A DNA stretch of 64,000 nucleotides from Romanomermis culicivorax (lineage: Eukaryota; Nematoda; Enoplea; Mermithida; Mermithidae). The stretch lies in assembly GCA_963922205.1 (NCBI GenBank), contig CAWUHX010000038.1:1302001-1366000 (forward strand), written 5' to 3'. Position 1 is the stretch's first letter. Every line of letters starts with the position of its first letter. Of this stretch, positions 1 to 7,674 are shown piece by piece. The notes under the pieces were generated by a model. The model was not told the DNA's origin, searched no databases, and worked only from the letters and a program-made list of their open reading frames with translations. A program made the translations under genes and the position numbers.

Positions 1-739
1 CTTCATTGTCAGTAGATATAAATTTTTGCAAGCAAAAATCATCTCTATGTCTGTATAAATCAATTTTCAAAGTACATTGATTCAATAGAAAACGTTCTTG
101 CGTAAATAGATCGGCGTGTATAGGAGCCATTAATTCAACAACTGCACTATTTTTGAACATCTGAACTCTTTCCAAAGCACCCTTGTTTTTCTTTATATCG
201 AGAACATCGCCATTTTCAAAAGCATAACCAGCAGCTGCAACATGTGTCGACTTAGCATCACGACCATAGTTCAATTCCGCTTCCAAATAAGATCTGTAAG
301 CGTATCTATCCCCACTGAAATGTTAAAATGTTAAAATTAAAAAAGGTAAACATACATTTAATTATAAAACTTACCTGTCAGATATTAATTTTCCATTTAA
401 GTACATCTTGATCTGTTTAAAAAATGTTTTCCTGATCAAATTAATTGGTGCTACAACATTTCCAGTAAGATTATTGTTGGCGTCTGCTGTTAAAGTGCAA
501 GCAGCGCCATTAGCTTTCGTAATTCGAATAGTAAAATATATAAAATTTTTTGATAAGTCCAACATATATGAATCAGGTGAAATAACAAACTCGTAAGGTC
601 CTTCATTAGTACAAGGATTTTGTAACTGAATTTCAGACCAAAAACTTCTACGAATAGCAACTTGCGTTGGAGGTACGGTAAATAAATCTAACTCCGTTTT
701 ACTACTAGGAGACGACGCAGCATCAATAAATTTACTCAT
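1..739 (-). CDS. Polinton major capsid protein (double jelly-roll), N-terminal part
   Basis: This is the N-terminal part of the major capsid protein, expected to form hexons of a virion-like shell. Exon 1 is 739 down to 375; a 60-nt intron (374-315, GTAAGT...TTTCAG) precedes exon 2, which stays open to the window edge. The splice joins codons in frame and rebuilds the run ending LNGKLISDS and starting GDRYAYRSYLEAELNYG, a conserved stretch of Polinton capsid proteins, followed by the ADLFTQERFLLNQ region. About 226 residues are visible; family members are several hundred long, so the C-terminal jelly roll lies outside. The start ATG overlaps the stop of the upstream gene as ATGA. An intron inside a capsid gene shows the element relies on host nuclear splicing. 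Confidence 0.9.
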
Positions 740-1236
740 TTTGAATAGATATCCTTGAAACCGACTACTCTACGTGGAGTCTTTTTTAAGAATGAGGAAC
801 GTCGTTTCAGGTGTTTACGTTTATGTTGTTTTTGATGTTGATGTTGTTGACGCTGACCATCATTTAACTTTTTATTGCTTTTTATATGTATCATAGAATT
901 TATATGTTTACGCTTCCCTAAACCTTTTCCTTTATGAATGCACTCGCCCGTTTCGTGTAATAAGCTACCAGCTGAAAGACCTTCTACAACATCACCTGCA
1001 ATTTTGGAACCTGCAGCAAGTGCATGCTTTCCTGCAGATTTTAACAAAGGCATAGCTAGACGCCACAAACTCTTAAAAAAATTACCAACTCCAGCTCCTT
1101 GATGTCTATAATAATACGGGTATGCTGCTCGAAAACCTTCTAAACTACCACCTAATTGAAATTGATTATCTTGAATACTATGTTGATAAATTTTGATCCA
1201 GTAATCAACGGTTTCAGGAATAAATACGGTATGCAT
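736..1236 (-). CDS. Polinton small basic protein, possible capsid-internal protein
   Basis: A 166-aa protein. Residues 1-45 are neutral and aromatic-rich (YPYYYRHQGAGVGNFF). Residues about 50-90 form an Ala/Gly/Leu-rich amphipathic stretch, FKSLWRLAMPLLKSAGKHAL onward. The tail from about residue 100 is very basic, with a His/Gln/Lys/Arg tract. A gene of this kind commonly precedes the major capsid gene in animal Polintons, but its function is not established. An amphipathic helix plus basic tail suggests DNA condensation or membrane disruption, as for adenovirus core or minor proteins; that is inference from composition only. Its stop overlaps the capsid start by four bases. Confidence 0.75.
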   Translation of the reverse strand: MHTVFIPETVDYWIKIYQHSIQDNQFQLGGSLEGFRAAYPYYYRHQGAGVGNFFKSLWRLAMPLLKSAGKHALAAGSKIAGDVVEGLSAGSLLHETGECIHKGKGLGKRKHINSMIHIKSNKKLNDGQRQQHQHQKQHKRKHLKRRSSFLKKTPRRVVGFKDIYSK

Positions 1237-1370
1237 ATTTTGCTTTGAAAATTAAAAGGAACAACAACTAAATGAATTAATTAATTAAGAGCGTTTGCGA
1301 AAATTCAACCTGACCACAACGTGTCCAAATGCAAATGAATGAATGAGTAAATAAAAATTTGATACTATGC

Positions 1371-2288
1371 TTATAGGAATAAAGGAGTACGTCGCCGAAA
1401 ATGTAATTTAACTATAACATTCCCAAACTGAAAGGGTATAAGCTCATTCATACTGTTTTTTATATTAATCTCGAGTACTGTAATTTCTTTCAATTGAATT
1501 GGTATATAGTGAGGTGTTTCATATAAACGACTCACATTATCTTTGTATTTTCCCTGAACATTTACTATACGTAAAAGCGGCGCTAAAGTATTTCCAACAA
1601 TCTGATTTTCAATAATATTACAGTAAACATAAAAATTCTGTAAATCATTCAAATTTGGTGGTTGAATACCTAACATGTATAAATGATTAGTTCCAGGCTC
1701 GGCAAGAAAAACAGCTTTGGATGGTGGAATATGTGTGTTAGAATTTTTTGGAGGTTTCTCTCCAATAGTATATAAGTTAATATTCACAGCTCTATTCAAA
1801 AAATCATCAGCAGTTGCATAGGCCTCAGTATTGGTAGCGCCAAATCCGAGAAGCTCCATTAATCGTTTGCTTATTTCGATTTTACGTAAGATTGTACCAC
1901 TTTTTATTTTCAAATTAATTAATCCTCTACTATGTTCATCGTATGAAAACATGATTTCCATGTTAGTTCCGGCAATAGCTGCTCCAACTTTTGCATTCAA
2001 CTCTTCAATTAATTCAGATATGGTAAAGTAATGTTTTTCAAAAACTATTACTTTAATTTTTTTGACCTTATTTCCAATACCATCCGTAGTTAACGTTATT
2101 ACATTATCTCCACCATGATTGGTAAATGTAGCCCAACTATAGGGGTATATTATTTCACTTAGTCCTACCTCCCAGCTTCCATCTAGTTTTAAACGGTAAG
2201 GTAGATGGGCTGAAAAATCAGAGGGTTTGTTTCCATTTTTGCTATTACTAGGTAATGTGATATAAAATTGATCTTCAAAGGTTGTCAT
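1371..2288 (-). CDS. Polinton minor capsid protein (penton-type)
   Basis: A 305-aa uninterrupted protein that begins FEDQFYITLPSNSKNGNKPS and continues DFSAHLPYRLKLDGSWEVGL, the signature N-terminus of Polinton minor capsid proteins. In the family it is predicted to be the penton at capsid vertices. Length is within the usual range. Its start overlaps the end of the upstream two-TM gene by 14 nt in another frame. No lesion is seen. The 134 nt between its stop and the next gene hold only AT-rich sequence with short ATGA/ATTA repeats. Confidence 0.88.
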   Translation of the reverse strand: MTTFEDQFYITLPSNSKNGNKPSDFSAHLPYRLKLDGSWEVGLSEIIYPYSWATFTNHGGDNVITLTTDGIGNKVKKIKVIVFEKHYFTISELIEELNAKVGAAIAGTNMEIMFSYDEHSRGLINLKIKSGTILRKIEISKRLMELLGFGATNTEAYATADDFLNRAVNINLYTIGEKPPKNSNTHIPPSKAVFLAEPGTNHLYMLGIQPPNLNDLQNFYVYCNIIENQIVGNTLAPLLRIVNVQGKYKDNVSRLYETPHYIPIQLKEITVLEINIKNSMNELIPFQFGNVIVKLHFRRRTPLFL

Positions 2289-2583
2289 TATTTATAATGT
2301 TGTTTGCTGTTGCTATAGGTACGGTCTTCAATGAATTAGATGACTGTAATACGGTCGGTACGGGACTAGGTAATAAATATCCTATACAAGCGCACAAAAG
2401 ACCAACCCACAATTGTGTATTATTATTGTAGAGAGATAAATTTATTATAGCTGTAATGACTACAATGTATATTAGTATGACCTGACTGAAGAAAACCACT
2501 TCGTTTCGAGGTAGACGTTTTCCAAAAAACTCCCAAACGCTAATGCGAGACGTTTCTGAATGCGTACTATTACTACTATCCAT
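2275..2583 (-). CDS. Polinton two-TM membrane protein
   Basis: A 102-aa protein with a Ser/Thr-rich N-terminus, a conserved-looking RLPRNEVVFFSQVILIYIVV segment leading into the first membrane span (about residues 28-50), and a second span (about 57-75, LWVGLLCACIGYLLP). Proteins with the pattern RLPR-x-E-V-V-F-F and two hydrophobic segments recur next to the minor capsid gene in animal Polintons. Function is unknown; a virion-membrane or morphogenesis role is only a guess. It starts 108 nt downstream of a GGCGGAGCTA motif that also occurs in the divergent promoter region. Confidence 0.75.
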   Translation of the reverse strand: MDSSNSTHSETSRISVWEFFGKRLPRNEVVFFSQVILIYIVVITAIINLSLYNNNTQLWVGLLCACIGYLLPSPVPTVLQSSNSLKTVPIATANNIINNDNL

Positions 2584-2753
2584 TTCAAAATAAAAAATTT
2601 TTATTTAACAACTAAACACTCAGTTATAAATTTATAAAAAGGCGGAGCTACTAAAATAACCAATAAAATTATACAAAAATATGAAGGAGGCGGAGCTATC
2701 AAAGTGAAGTAAAATTTATATATATATAAATACATATAGAAGGAGTTAACTTT
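2584..2753 (-). promoter_or_regulatory. intergenic region with GGAGGCGGAGCTAT motifs
   Basis: The 170 nt between the protease stop and the start of the two-TM gene contain two copies of a purine-rich motif, GGCGGAGCTAC at 2641 and AGGAGGCGGAGCTATC at 2685, plus TAAAATAACC at 2653 and a short TATATATATA run near 2718. Similar motifs lie upstream of the other minus-strand gene group (about 9007-9147). On the minus strand they read ATAGCTCCGCCTCC and point toward the downstream genes. A promoter role is inference. Confidence 0.4.
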
Positions 2754-3266
2754 TTACAAACGTGTACATAATTTATTTCGCAAGTGACCTTTTACAGAAA
2801 ATTTACAATGAAAAAACTTACAAATCAATCTATCATTATAAACAAAATTTGTGTTACTGAAACTTTTAAACATTTTATACATAGGAACATGTCGCACTTT
2901 ATAATACAAAAAATATAAAGTATATATACCACAAACCCTACTATTAAAATTTTGTAAATGTTTCTTATTTGTATATATTATTAAAGCATTTTTGTTAATA
3001 TAATTTATAAAAGCAGGAATAACTGGTGGTAAGCCATAAGAATCAAAATAATATACAGAGTTAGCATTATCAAAATACATAGCTATCCAATGACTTCCTT
3101 TTTGAAAAGATGTATCGGTGTTTGCAATTAAAGCCGCGGGTCTTTTAACTATCTTCGGTAGAGTATCGCAAGCAAAAACTCCTAAAAAATTTTGTGATAA
3201 TAGCTCATCTTGTTGAGCATAATATGTCAATTCAAAGTTGTTCATCGTAATCGTCGTCGTCGTCAT
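2754..3266 (-). CDS. Polinton adenain-like cysteine protease
   Basis: A 170-aa protein matching the adenovirus-type (C5, ULP-like fold) capsid maturation protease of Polintons. A plausible catalytic set is visible: His59 in [10 protein letters not shown], Asp75 in YYFDSYG, Gln105 in KHLQNFNS, and Cys112 in [12 protein letters not shown]. The Gln-to-Cys spacing of seven matches adenain. Length is close to the family norm, and the frame is intact. The start is uncertain: Met1 or Met8 ([10 protein letters not shown]) both overlap the end of the integrase frame. Expected role: cleaving capsid precursors during particle maturation. Confidence 0.9.
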   Translation of the reverse strand: MTTTTITMNNFELTYYAQQDELLSQNFLGVFACDTLPKIVKRPAALIANTDTSFQKGSHWIAMYFDNANSVYYFDSYGLPPVIPAFINYINKNALIIYTNKKHLQNFNSRVCGIYTLYFLYYKVRHVPMYKMFKSFSNTNFVYNDRLICKFFHCKFSVKGHLRNKLCTRL

Positions 3267-3588
3267 TTTGTATATCCTCTTCTAAAATCCAACTGTTGAA
3301 TTTTTCAGGATAACCCCACCACTTCACAAGTACTCTATTCTGACCATCTGGTAATTGTTTAGTCTTCAAAACCTTTTCAATTTTGTATTCTTTGATATTA
3401 GGATTAAAATCGATTTTCTGTAGTTCTTTTTCATAAAAACGTCCTTCTATATCTTCGCCTTCCAGATCTTGAATTGTATAAAGTATATGATTTCGGGTCT
3501 TCACAACATGTTTTACTTTGAAAACTTCTTCACTCCATTGAGGTAAATAACCTTTGTCAAATACACCTCTATGTTTACTAATTCGCAC
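3232..3588 (-). CDS. Polinton integrase, C-terminal part with chromodomain (after in-frame TAG)
   Basis: This segment continues the integrase core in the same frame immediately after a TAG codon at 3591-3589. It opens [18 protein letters not shown], the conserved start of the SH3-like C-terminal DNA-binding region, and ends with a chromodomain (about residues 68-107: [26 protein letters not shown]). It has no internal Met, so independent AUG initiation is unlikely; it is made only by readthrough, or not at all. In relatives the join reads G-D-x-V-R-I-S, so the TAG sits exactly at the variable x position. The end overlaps the protease start by up to 35 nt. Chromodomains on integrases are thought to guide insertion to particular chromatin. 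Confidence 0.85.
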   Translation of the reverse strand: MRISKHRGVFDKGYLPQWSEEVFKVKHVVKTRNHILYTIQDLEGEDIEGRFYEKELQKIDFNPNIKEYKIEKVLKTKQLPDGQNRVLVKWWGYPEKFNSWILEEDIQNDDDDDYDEQL

Positions 3589-4341
3589 CTAATCTCCTAT
3601 ATCAATCTTAGGCTTTCTAGTGTATAATCTTTCAGGGTAGAGTCTTTGCCATATAATTTTTTCGTTAGAATAATCTACATTAATAGGTTTTTCCTTAATA
3701 GATCTATGAACAGAGTGATTGTAGTTGGAAACAACTGCGGGTAAAATATCAAGCCATTTATAAGTGGTAAACTCTGTAAAATATTTAAATAATTTAGTTT
3801 TTAAAGTTCTATTAAACCGTTCCACTATTGAACATTTAATGTCTTCGTTTTGAGAAGTAAAAAAATGTATATCGTTAGTTTTCAATAATTTTTGGAAATC
3901 TTTGTTGACAAATTCTTTTCCTTTATCGCTGCGCACTCTCCAAGGGATTCGACCTCTTTTTAAAATATTTTGAAAAGCATCGCAAACATTCTTTGAGTGT
4001 TTTGATTTTAAGGGTTCAACCCATGCGTATTTACTTAATACATCTATACATGTAAGCATAAATTTGTATCCATCGTTAAAATCTGCTAAAGAAGACATAT
4101 CTGCCAAATCAATTTCCCATTGTTGATCCATAGCTGTAACATAAATACGATTACGTGAAAATTTTTTGTTGACTTGTTTATGTAGAGTATAACTATCTTG
4201 TTTTGAAAGCCAATCTTTAACATTTTTACGTGTAATTGTTTTACGATGCTTTCTAGCTTCAGCATATAATTTTTCAATACTAGAAAAAGCTGAGGGATTT
4301 CCGTGTAAATTTTTGTATAATTTCGAAAGTAAGGTGTTCAT
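3589..4341 (-). CDS. Polinton retroviral-like integrase, catalytic core (terminated by TAG)
   Basis: This is the catalytic part of the DDE integrase that joins element ends to host DNA. From Met at 4341 it shows a SIEKLYAEA...ITRKNVKDWL N-terminal segment, then the core with Asp78 (QWEIDLADM), Asp139 (RSDKGKEFVN) and Glu174 (SIVERFNRTL), and YNHSVHRSI beyond. I chose the start at 4341, five nt after the stop of the upstream gene, because the open frame further upstream (to 4476) overlaps that gene and lacks family features. The frame ends at TAG (3591-3589) right after IGD. No GT donor lies within about 90 nt upstream, so a small intron cannot remove the stop. Either a recent null mutation or stop-codon readthrough is possible. 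Confidence 0.88.
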   Translation of the reverse strand: MNTLLSKLYKNLHGNPSAFSSIEKLYAEARKHRKTITRKNVKDWLSKQDSYTLHKQVNKKFSRNRIYVTAMDQQWEIDLADMSSLADFNDGYKFMLTCIDVLSKYAWVEPLKSKHSKNVCDAFQNILKRGRIPWRVRSDKGKEFVNKDFQKLLKTNDIHFFTSQNEDIKCSIVERFNRTLKTKLFKYFTEFTTYKWLDILPAVVSNYNHSVHRSIKEKPINVDYSNEKIIWQRLYPERLYTRKPKIDIGD

Positions 4342-4345
4342 CGCT

Positions 4346-5224
4346 CTAGTACAAAGGAGTATACCGTCTAAGTGCTCTAGCTTTGCGCCGTATCTTCTTT
4401 TCTGTCGAGTTTCCTTTATTAAAGAATGAATCGTCTTTGATATCTTCCTCGGCACCACTTGAAAATAAATCAACACCTTTCACAAGTGGTTTATTCAACC
4501 GCTTGACACTACTAACTGCATGATCATCTGATTCTTCCGGAGGTGTATGGTAGGAAAGTTTTTGAGGTAAAGTGAATAACATTTTACGTAATGGGTTTCC
4601 TATAGCCTCTAATGGTACATTATATTTTTTCAAAGCATTAACAAACTCATCTACTCCAAGCGTTTGCGTAATTTTTGAACGTTTACGAGACAAATCATGT
4701 AATAAATCAATAATATGTGATCCTTCAATTAATTTTCCATCAATTAATACTTCACCTTGCTTATTAACATTTATACTAGGGTTACGTCGCACATGCTCCA
4801 ATAATAAGGATGCCGAGCGTTTAAACTGTTTAGGAATACCGCTAAGTAACTTTTCATCGTTCAACCAATTTTTTTCTTTTTGTTTCAAATCGTCACTATC
4901 CTTCTCATCTTCTTCGTTATCAATAACTTTTTGTTTTAAAATCACTGTAGTAGGTTGAGCCTTTTCATGTTCAAAAGTTAAATATTGTGAAAATAGTTGC
5001 GAGTACATCTTGTATTGTTCTTCAGGTGTTAACGTATTATCTTTCAAAATGCGCTCTAACTCGTTACGATACATGTCAACTTGCTTAGCTATACCTGTCT
5101 TTTCATTTGAACTCGTCGTCGTCGAAGAAGAAACCTGAGAGTTATTCAGTTTATTCAGAACCTCCTGAGGTATAAGAGCAAATTTATTAGCAAATTTCAT
5201 TCTATAATAATTTCTCTGTAACAA
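4346..5224 (-). CDS. conserved Polinton protein of unknown function (GIPK domain)
   Basis: A 292-aa hydrophilic protein. It begins near KFALIPQEVLNKL, has a low-complexity Ser/Thr segment and a charged middle, then a compact region at about residues 130-215: GIPKQFKRSASLLLEHV, NVNKQGEVLIDGKLIEGSHI, IDLLHDLSRKR. I recognise this arrangement (FALIP-like start; GIPK, then V-x-I-D-G, then I-x-D-L) from uncharacterised proteins next to the integrase in other animal Polintons; it has no assigned function. The C-terminus is basic (KKIRRKARALRR). It ends 5 nt before the integrase ATG and overlaps the next upstream gene by 23 nt. Confidence 0.7.
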   Translation of the reverse strand: MLQRNYYRMKFANKFALIPQEVLNKLNNSQVSSSTTTSSNEKTGIAKQVDMYRNELERILKDNTLTPEEQYKMYSQLFSQYLTFEHEKAQPTTVILKQKVIDNEEDEKDSDDLKQKEKNWLNDEKLLSGIPKQFKRSASLLLEHVRRNPSINVNKQGEVLIDGKLIEGSHIIDLLHDLSRKRSKITQTLGVDEFVNALKKYNVPLEAIGNPLRKMLFTLPQKLSYHTPPEESDDHAVSSVKRLNKPLVKGVDLFSSGAEEDIKDDSFFNKGNSTEKKIRRKARALRRYTPLY

Positions 5225-5555
5225 AACTTGCTAATGTAGATAATAAAACGGGTAGTACTAGAGGTAAAAATGCTCCACCACTTTGAACAATTCTTACACG
5301 TTTATTATGTAAATCTTTTTTCTTGTTTTTTTCGTGTCTAGTAGCTAAACCTCTGAGCAATAATTTATGTTTGGCCAATTTCTTTTTTAAGTTTGAATTA
5401 ATAGGAATATTACCGTTCAAAATGTTCAAACAAATTTCACATATACAACAGATCAAATCGGGGGAAGAATGTTGAAGAAGAGCACGTCTTTGAACACGAT
5501 TTGAATTTTTTAACACATTGAGCTCGTGAATATATTTCTTTAATCTAGAAGCCAT
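5202..5555 (-). CDS. small conserved Polinton protein (C-rich helix, hydrophobic C-terminus)
   Basis: A 117-aa protein. Residues about 31-52 contain SPDLICCICEICLNILNGNI, followed by basic repeats (LKKKLAKHKLLLRGL), and the end is hydrophobic (SGGAFLPLVLPVLLSTLASF). The pattern P-x-L-x-x-x-x-C-E-x-x-x-N-x-L-x-G-N-I/V-P, then K-x-x-L-x-x-x-K, then GG-F-L-P, recurs in small Polinton proteins of many animals. Function is unknown; the basic-plus-hydrophobic layout resembles small capsid-associated adenoviral proteins, but that is a loose analogy. The frame is intact. Confidence 0.65.
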   Translation of the reverse strand: MASRLKKYIHELNVLKNSNRVQRRALLQHSSPDLICCICEICLNILNGNIPINSNLKKKLAKHKLLLRGLATRHEKNKKKDLHNKRVRIVQSGGAFLPLVLPVLLSTLASFVTEKLL

Positions 5556-5637
5556 ACAAAACAGACCGTACAGTACAAAAAAATTTTACAATAATGACCA
5601 TATGATGAGTAAACATTGAAATATTTATTGTATTACA

Positions 5638-6100
5638 TTAAGATAGTAATGAAGCTTCATTTTGTATGACGATATTCAACTCTTCGCGTCTAGAAAAAGC
5701 ACACAAGTTATTCATATTCATAAAAAATAGTTTATGAGCTGTATCTAGTTTTAAAAAAAGATCTTCTACAAAAATAGCGCGAGTTTCGACCATATCCAAC
5801 TCCGTCAGTAATAGTCTAGCAAAACACCAAAATTGTGTAACTTTTTTACGTCCCATAGGTAAACCAACTTCACGCTGTAAATGATTGCATGCCTTAGCTA
5901 TGTCTTTGTAAAAAATCTTGGCTTCGGGTGAGAAACGAGTCCAAAACAAATCAGCTATTTCGCATTTCTGTTTGTTGTTTAGTATTTTACCTTAAATAAA
6001 AAATACTATAGTTTAATAAATAGTTAAAGAAGAGATATAAATTTTTACCTTTTACTTTATTTTGCACCATTCTGACAAAAACTTCAAATGCGGCGGACAT
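5638..6100 (-). CDS. two-exon Polinton protein of unknown function
   Basis: I do not recognise this 134-aa protein. Exon 1 is 6100-6049 (ATG at 6100), the intron is 6048-5991 (58 nt, GTAAAA...TTTAAG), and exon 2 is 5990-5638. The split codon G|GT joins in frame and gives a start MSAAFEVFVRMVQNKVKGKI. The alternative, an unspliced frame starting near 5949, lacks an ATG. The protein looks all-helical (ARLLLTELDMVETRAIFVED), with several Cys/Trp/Phe residues and no membrane span. It sits between the glycoprotein-like gene and the small conserved protein, in the same direction. Splicing is inferred from the frame and consensus sites. Confidence 0.6.
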
Positions 6101-6160
6101 TGTAATTGTCACAAAACAAACGAATTATAGAAAAACGACCAACCTCTTCAAAATTCTCGA

Positions 6161-6655
6161 CTAGACTGATGAAGGGTATAATATTTTTTTCTGATTATGT
6201 AATAAAGCTATCGTATCAATATATCGTAATCTAGTTCCATTGATGTACAAGTTTTGAAATTTACTGCTTCGACTACAACAAGAAAATACGACAGGATTGA
6301 AAATATATATTTTGAAACACATTCGTAATTGCATAAATTGACCATCATTCTGAGGACAATGTAAAATTTTTTCTACAAAATGTAGTAAGGGTATTATATG
6401 TAATTTATAATTTTCCCGTAATAATAATATTTTCTGATCTGTAACATTTTTTGTGTTTGGTATCGTAAAATCTGTAACATTTTTTGTGTTTGGCATCGTA
6501 AAATCTGTAACATTTACAGGTTCTTCTTCATTTTCATAAAATTGAAAAGGGTATTGTACCCATACAATAAAAACAGCTATGAAAAGGATCACAGCGAGAG
6601 TGTTTAAAAAAATGTGTTTACTGTATATCATATCGCTAAAATAATAGGATCCCAC
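6161..6655 (-). CDS. membrane-anchored protein with duplicated glycosylation-site repeat
   Basis: A 164-aa protein I cannot assign to a family. One strong hydrophobic segment, about residues 17-34 (LNTLAVILFIAVFIVWVQ), looks like a signal anchor, with the remainder probably outside or lumenal. Residues about 48-72 hold a tandem repeat of 11 residues (NVTDFTMPNTK, NVTDFTIPNTK, NVTD), so three N-x-T sequons come in series; another (NGT) lies near the C-terminus, along with several Cys. The coding DNA is repeated at 33 bp and nearly identical, so the duplication is recent. A surface or envelope role is only inference; no fusion peptide or large fusogen is visible. Confidence 0.6.
   Translation of the reverse strand: MGSYYFSDMIYSKHIFLNTLAVILFIAVFIVWVQYPFQFYENEEEPVNVTDFTMPNTKNVTDFTIPNTKNVTDQKILLLRENYKLHIIPLLHFVEKILHCPQNDGQFMQLRMCFKIYIFNPVVFSCCSRSSKFQNLYINGTRLRYIDTIALLHNQKKILYPSSV
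6439..6515. repeat. 33-bp in-frame tandem repeat (2.3 copies)
   Basis: Units at 6439-6471 and 6472-6504 differ by a single T/C change, with a partial third unit to 6515. The period is a multiple of three, so the frame of the membrane-anchored protein is preserved and each unit adds one NVT sequon. Confidence 0.9.
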
Positions 6656-6689
6656 TAATCTGTATAAAGTTTTTTGTAAAAATGATGAA

Positions 6690-7346
6690 TCATTTAGGTG
6701 TATACAAAATCATGTGATCATTGTCGGGAAATATATTAGATCTAAGTCGATATTTTTCAGGACATGTCTGTGTAAGATCTATTAATAAATAACCGTATGG
6801 TTTACTAGTAGCATCCTCATACGATTCTATGAAATAATTTGAGGTAGTTGGAAAAATCTGTCGAGCCAGTGTGCGGACTTGTAATCTATCACTTGGGTTT
6901 TTTAAAAGAATTAAATATTGAGCGTTTATCCTACTCGTACGCATTCCATCAAAAAAGGCATTCTGAACTATATGTATAATTGATATATTCCAATGATGCG
7001 ATCCTTTAGTAAAAAGTTGAGTTAAACTTTGATCATTCTTCATCTCTTGCATCATATCATCCATAATTAATAATTTAGGTGTATCTTTACTTTTCTGAAG
7101 TTCATTCAAATCAGGCGAACCTTGAATAAATTCTACATAAGAACATTTCTGAACTAATTCATCGTAAGCTTCTTGCCATTCCGAATAACACCAATAAATT
7201 TTCACTGGAGCAGGGTGAAGCATTTCTTTAGCAAAAATTACAAGTTTTTTAACAAATTGTGTTTTTCCTGATTTTGTTGGAGCAGAAACTATACAGTTAA
7301 ATGGATGTTTCCATATATAAAACTTTTCATCATCATCATTTGACAT
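6690..7346 (-). CDS. Polinton genome-packaging ATPase (FtsK/HerA type)
   Basis: A 218-aa protein from Met at 7346 (MSNDDDEKF); an open frame upstream would add nine residues but starts without support. Walker A is APTKSGKT at residues 22-29, Walker B is LLIMDDMM at 92-99, and a later SHHWNISIIHIVQNAF segment matches the position of the sensor strand in this family. The enzyme is expected to pump DNA into the capsid using ATP. Length and motifs match Polinton and adenovirus-like packaging ATPases; Lys25 inside the P-loop (usually Gly or similar) is a mild variation. The frame is intact. Confidence 0.92.
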   Translation of the reverse strand: MSNDDDEKFYIWKHPFNCIVSAPTKSGKTQFVKKLVIFAKEMLHPAPVKIYWCYSEWQEAYDELVQKCSYVEFIQGSPDLNELQKSKDTPKLLIMDDMMQEMKNDQSLTQLFTKGSHHWNISIIHIVQNAFFDGMRTSRINAQYLILLKNPSDRLQVRTLARQIFPTTSNYFIESYEDATSKPYGYLLIDLTQTCPEKYRLRSNIFPDNDHMILYTPK

Positions 7347-7674
7347 CTCTTTTTTGACAACAACAAAAACCAACCACCTTTTTACTTGAACAATTTTTAA
7401 AATGATTTTTATTATTATTTAAAACAAAATGTTACATAATTATCAAAATTACAATATAAAGCAGTACACATGTAAAAACATAAAGATAGATGATTATATA
7501 AAATAGAATAGCATTACTGTATGCAAAATATACGCGCAATGTATGTATGTATGAAATTATATATATATAACAAGCAAATACGTAAGCAATTACATAAGCA
7601 ATCAAAATATAGCTAATTAAAACATACAAGCTGTAATGAATGAATGAATGAATGAATGAATGTAAGCAAAACTT
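7347..7674. other. AT-rich gap with ATGA microsatellite
   Basis: This gap between the ATPase and the two-exon gene holds AT-rich low-complexity sequence with repeated GTATGTATGTATG and TATATATATA runs, and an (ATGA)n tract of about seven units near 7636-7662. A hydrophobic 65-codon frame here is a by-product of the base composition. It probably contains the ATPase promoter, but no motif is clear. Confidence 0.6.

Noticed and set aside
4086..4277. 63-aa minus-strand frame inside the integrase
   Set aside because: It is the shadow of the integrase core in another frame.
3589..4476. Integrase start at 4476 rather than 4341
   Set aside because: The extra 45 codons overlap the conserved upstream gene in another frame and do not look like an integrase N-terminus.
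7432..7629. 65-aa strongly hydrophobic minus-strand frame in the Polinton
   Set aside because: It comes from repeated TATG/TATA low-complexity DNA; Ile/Tyr/Val composition follows from the bases and no family resemblance is seen.
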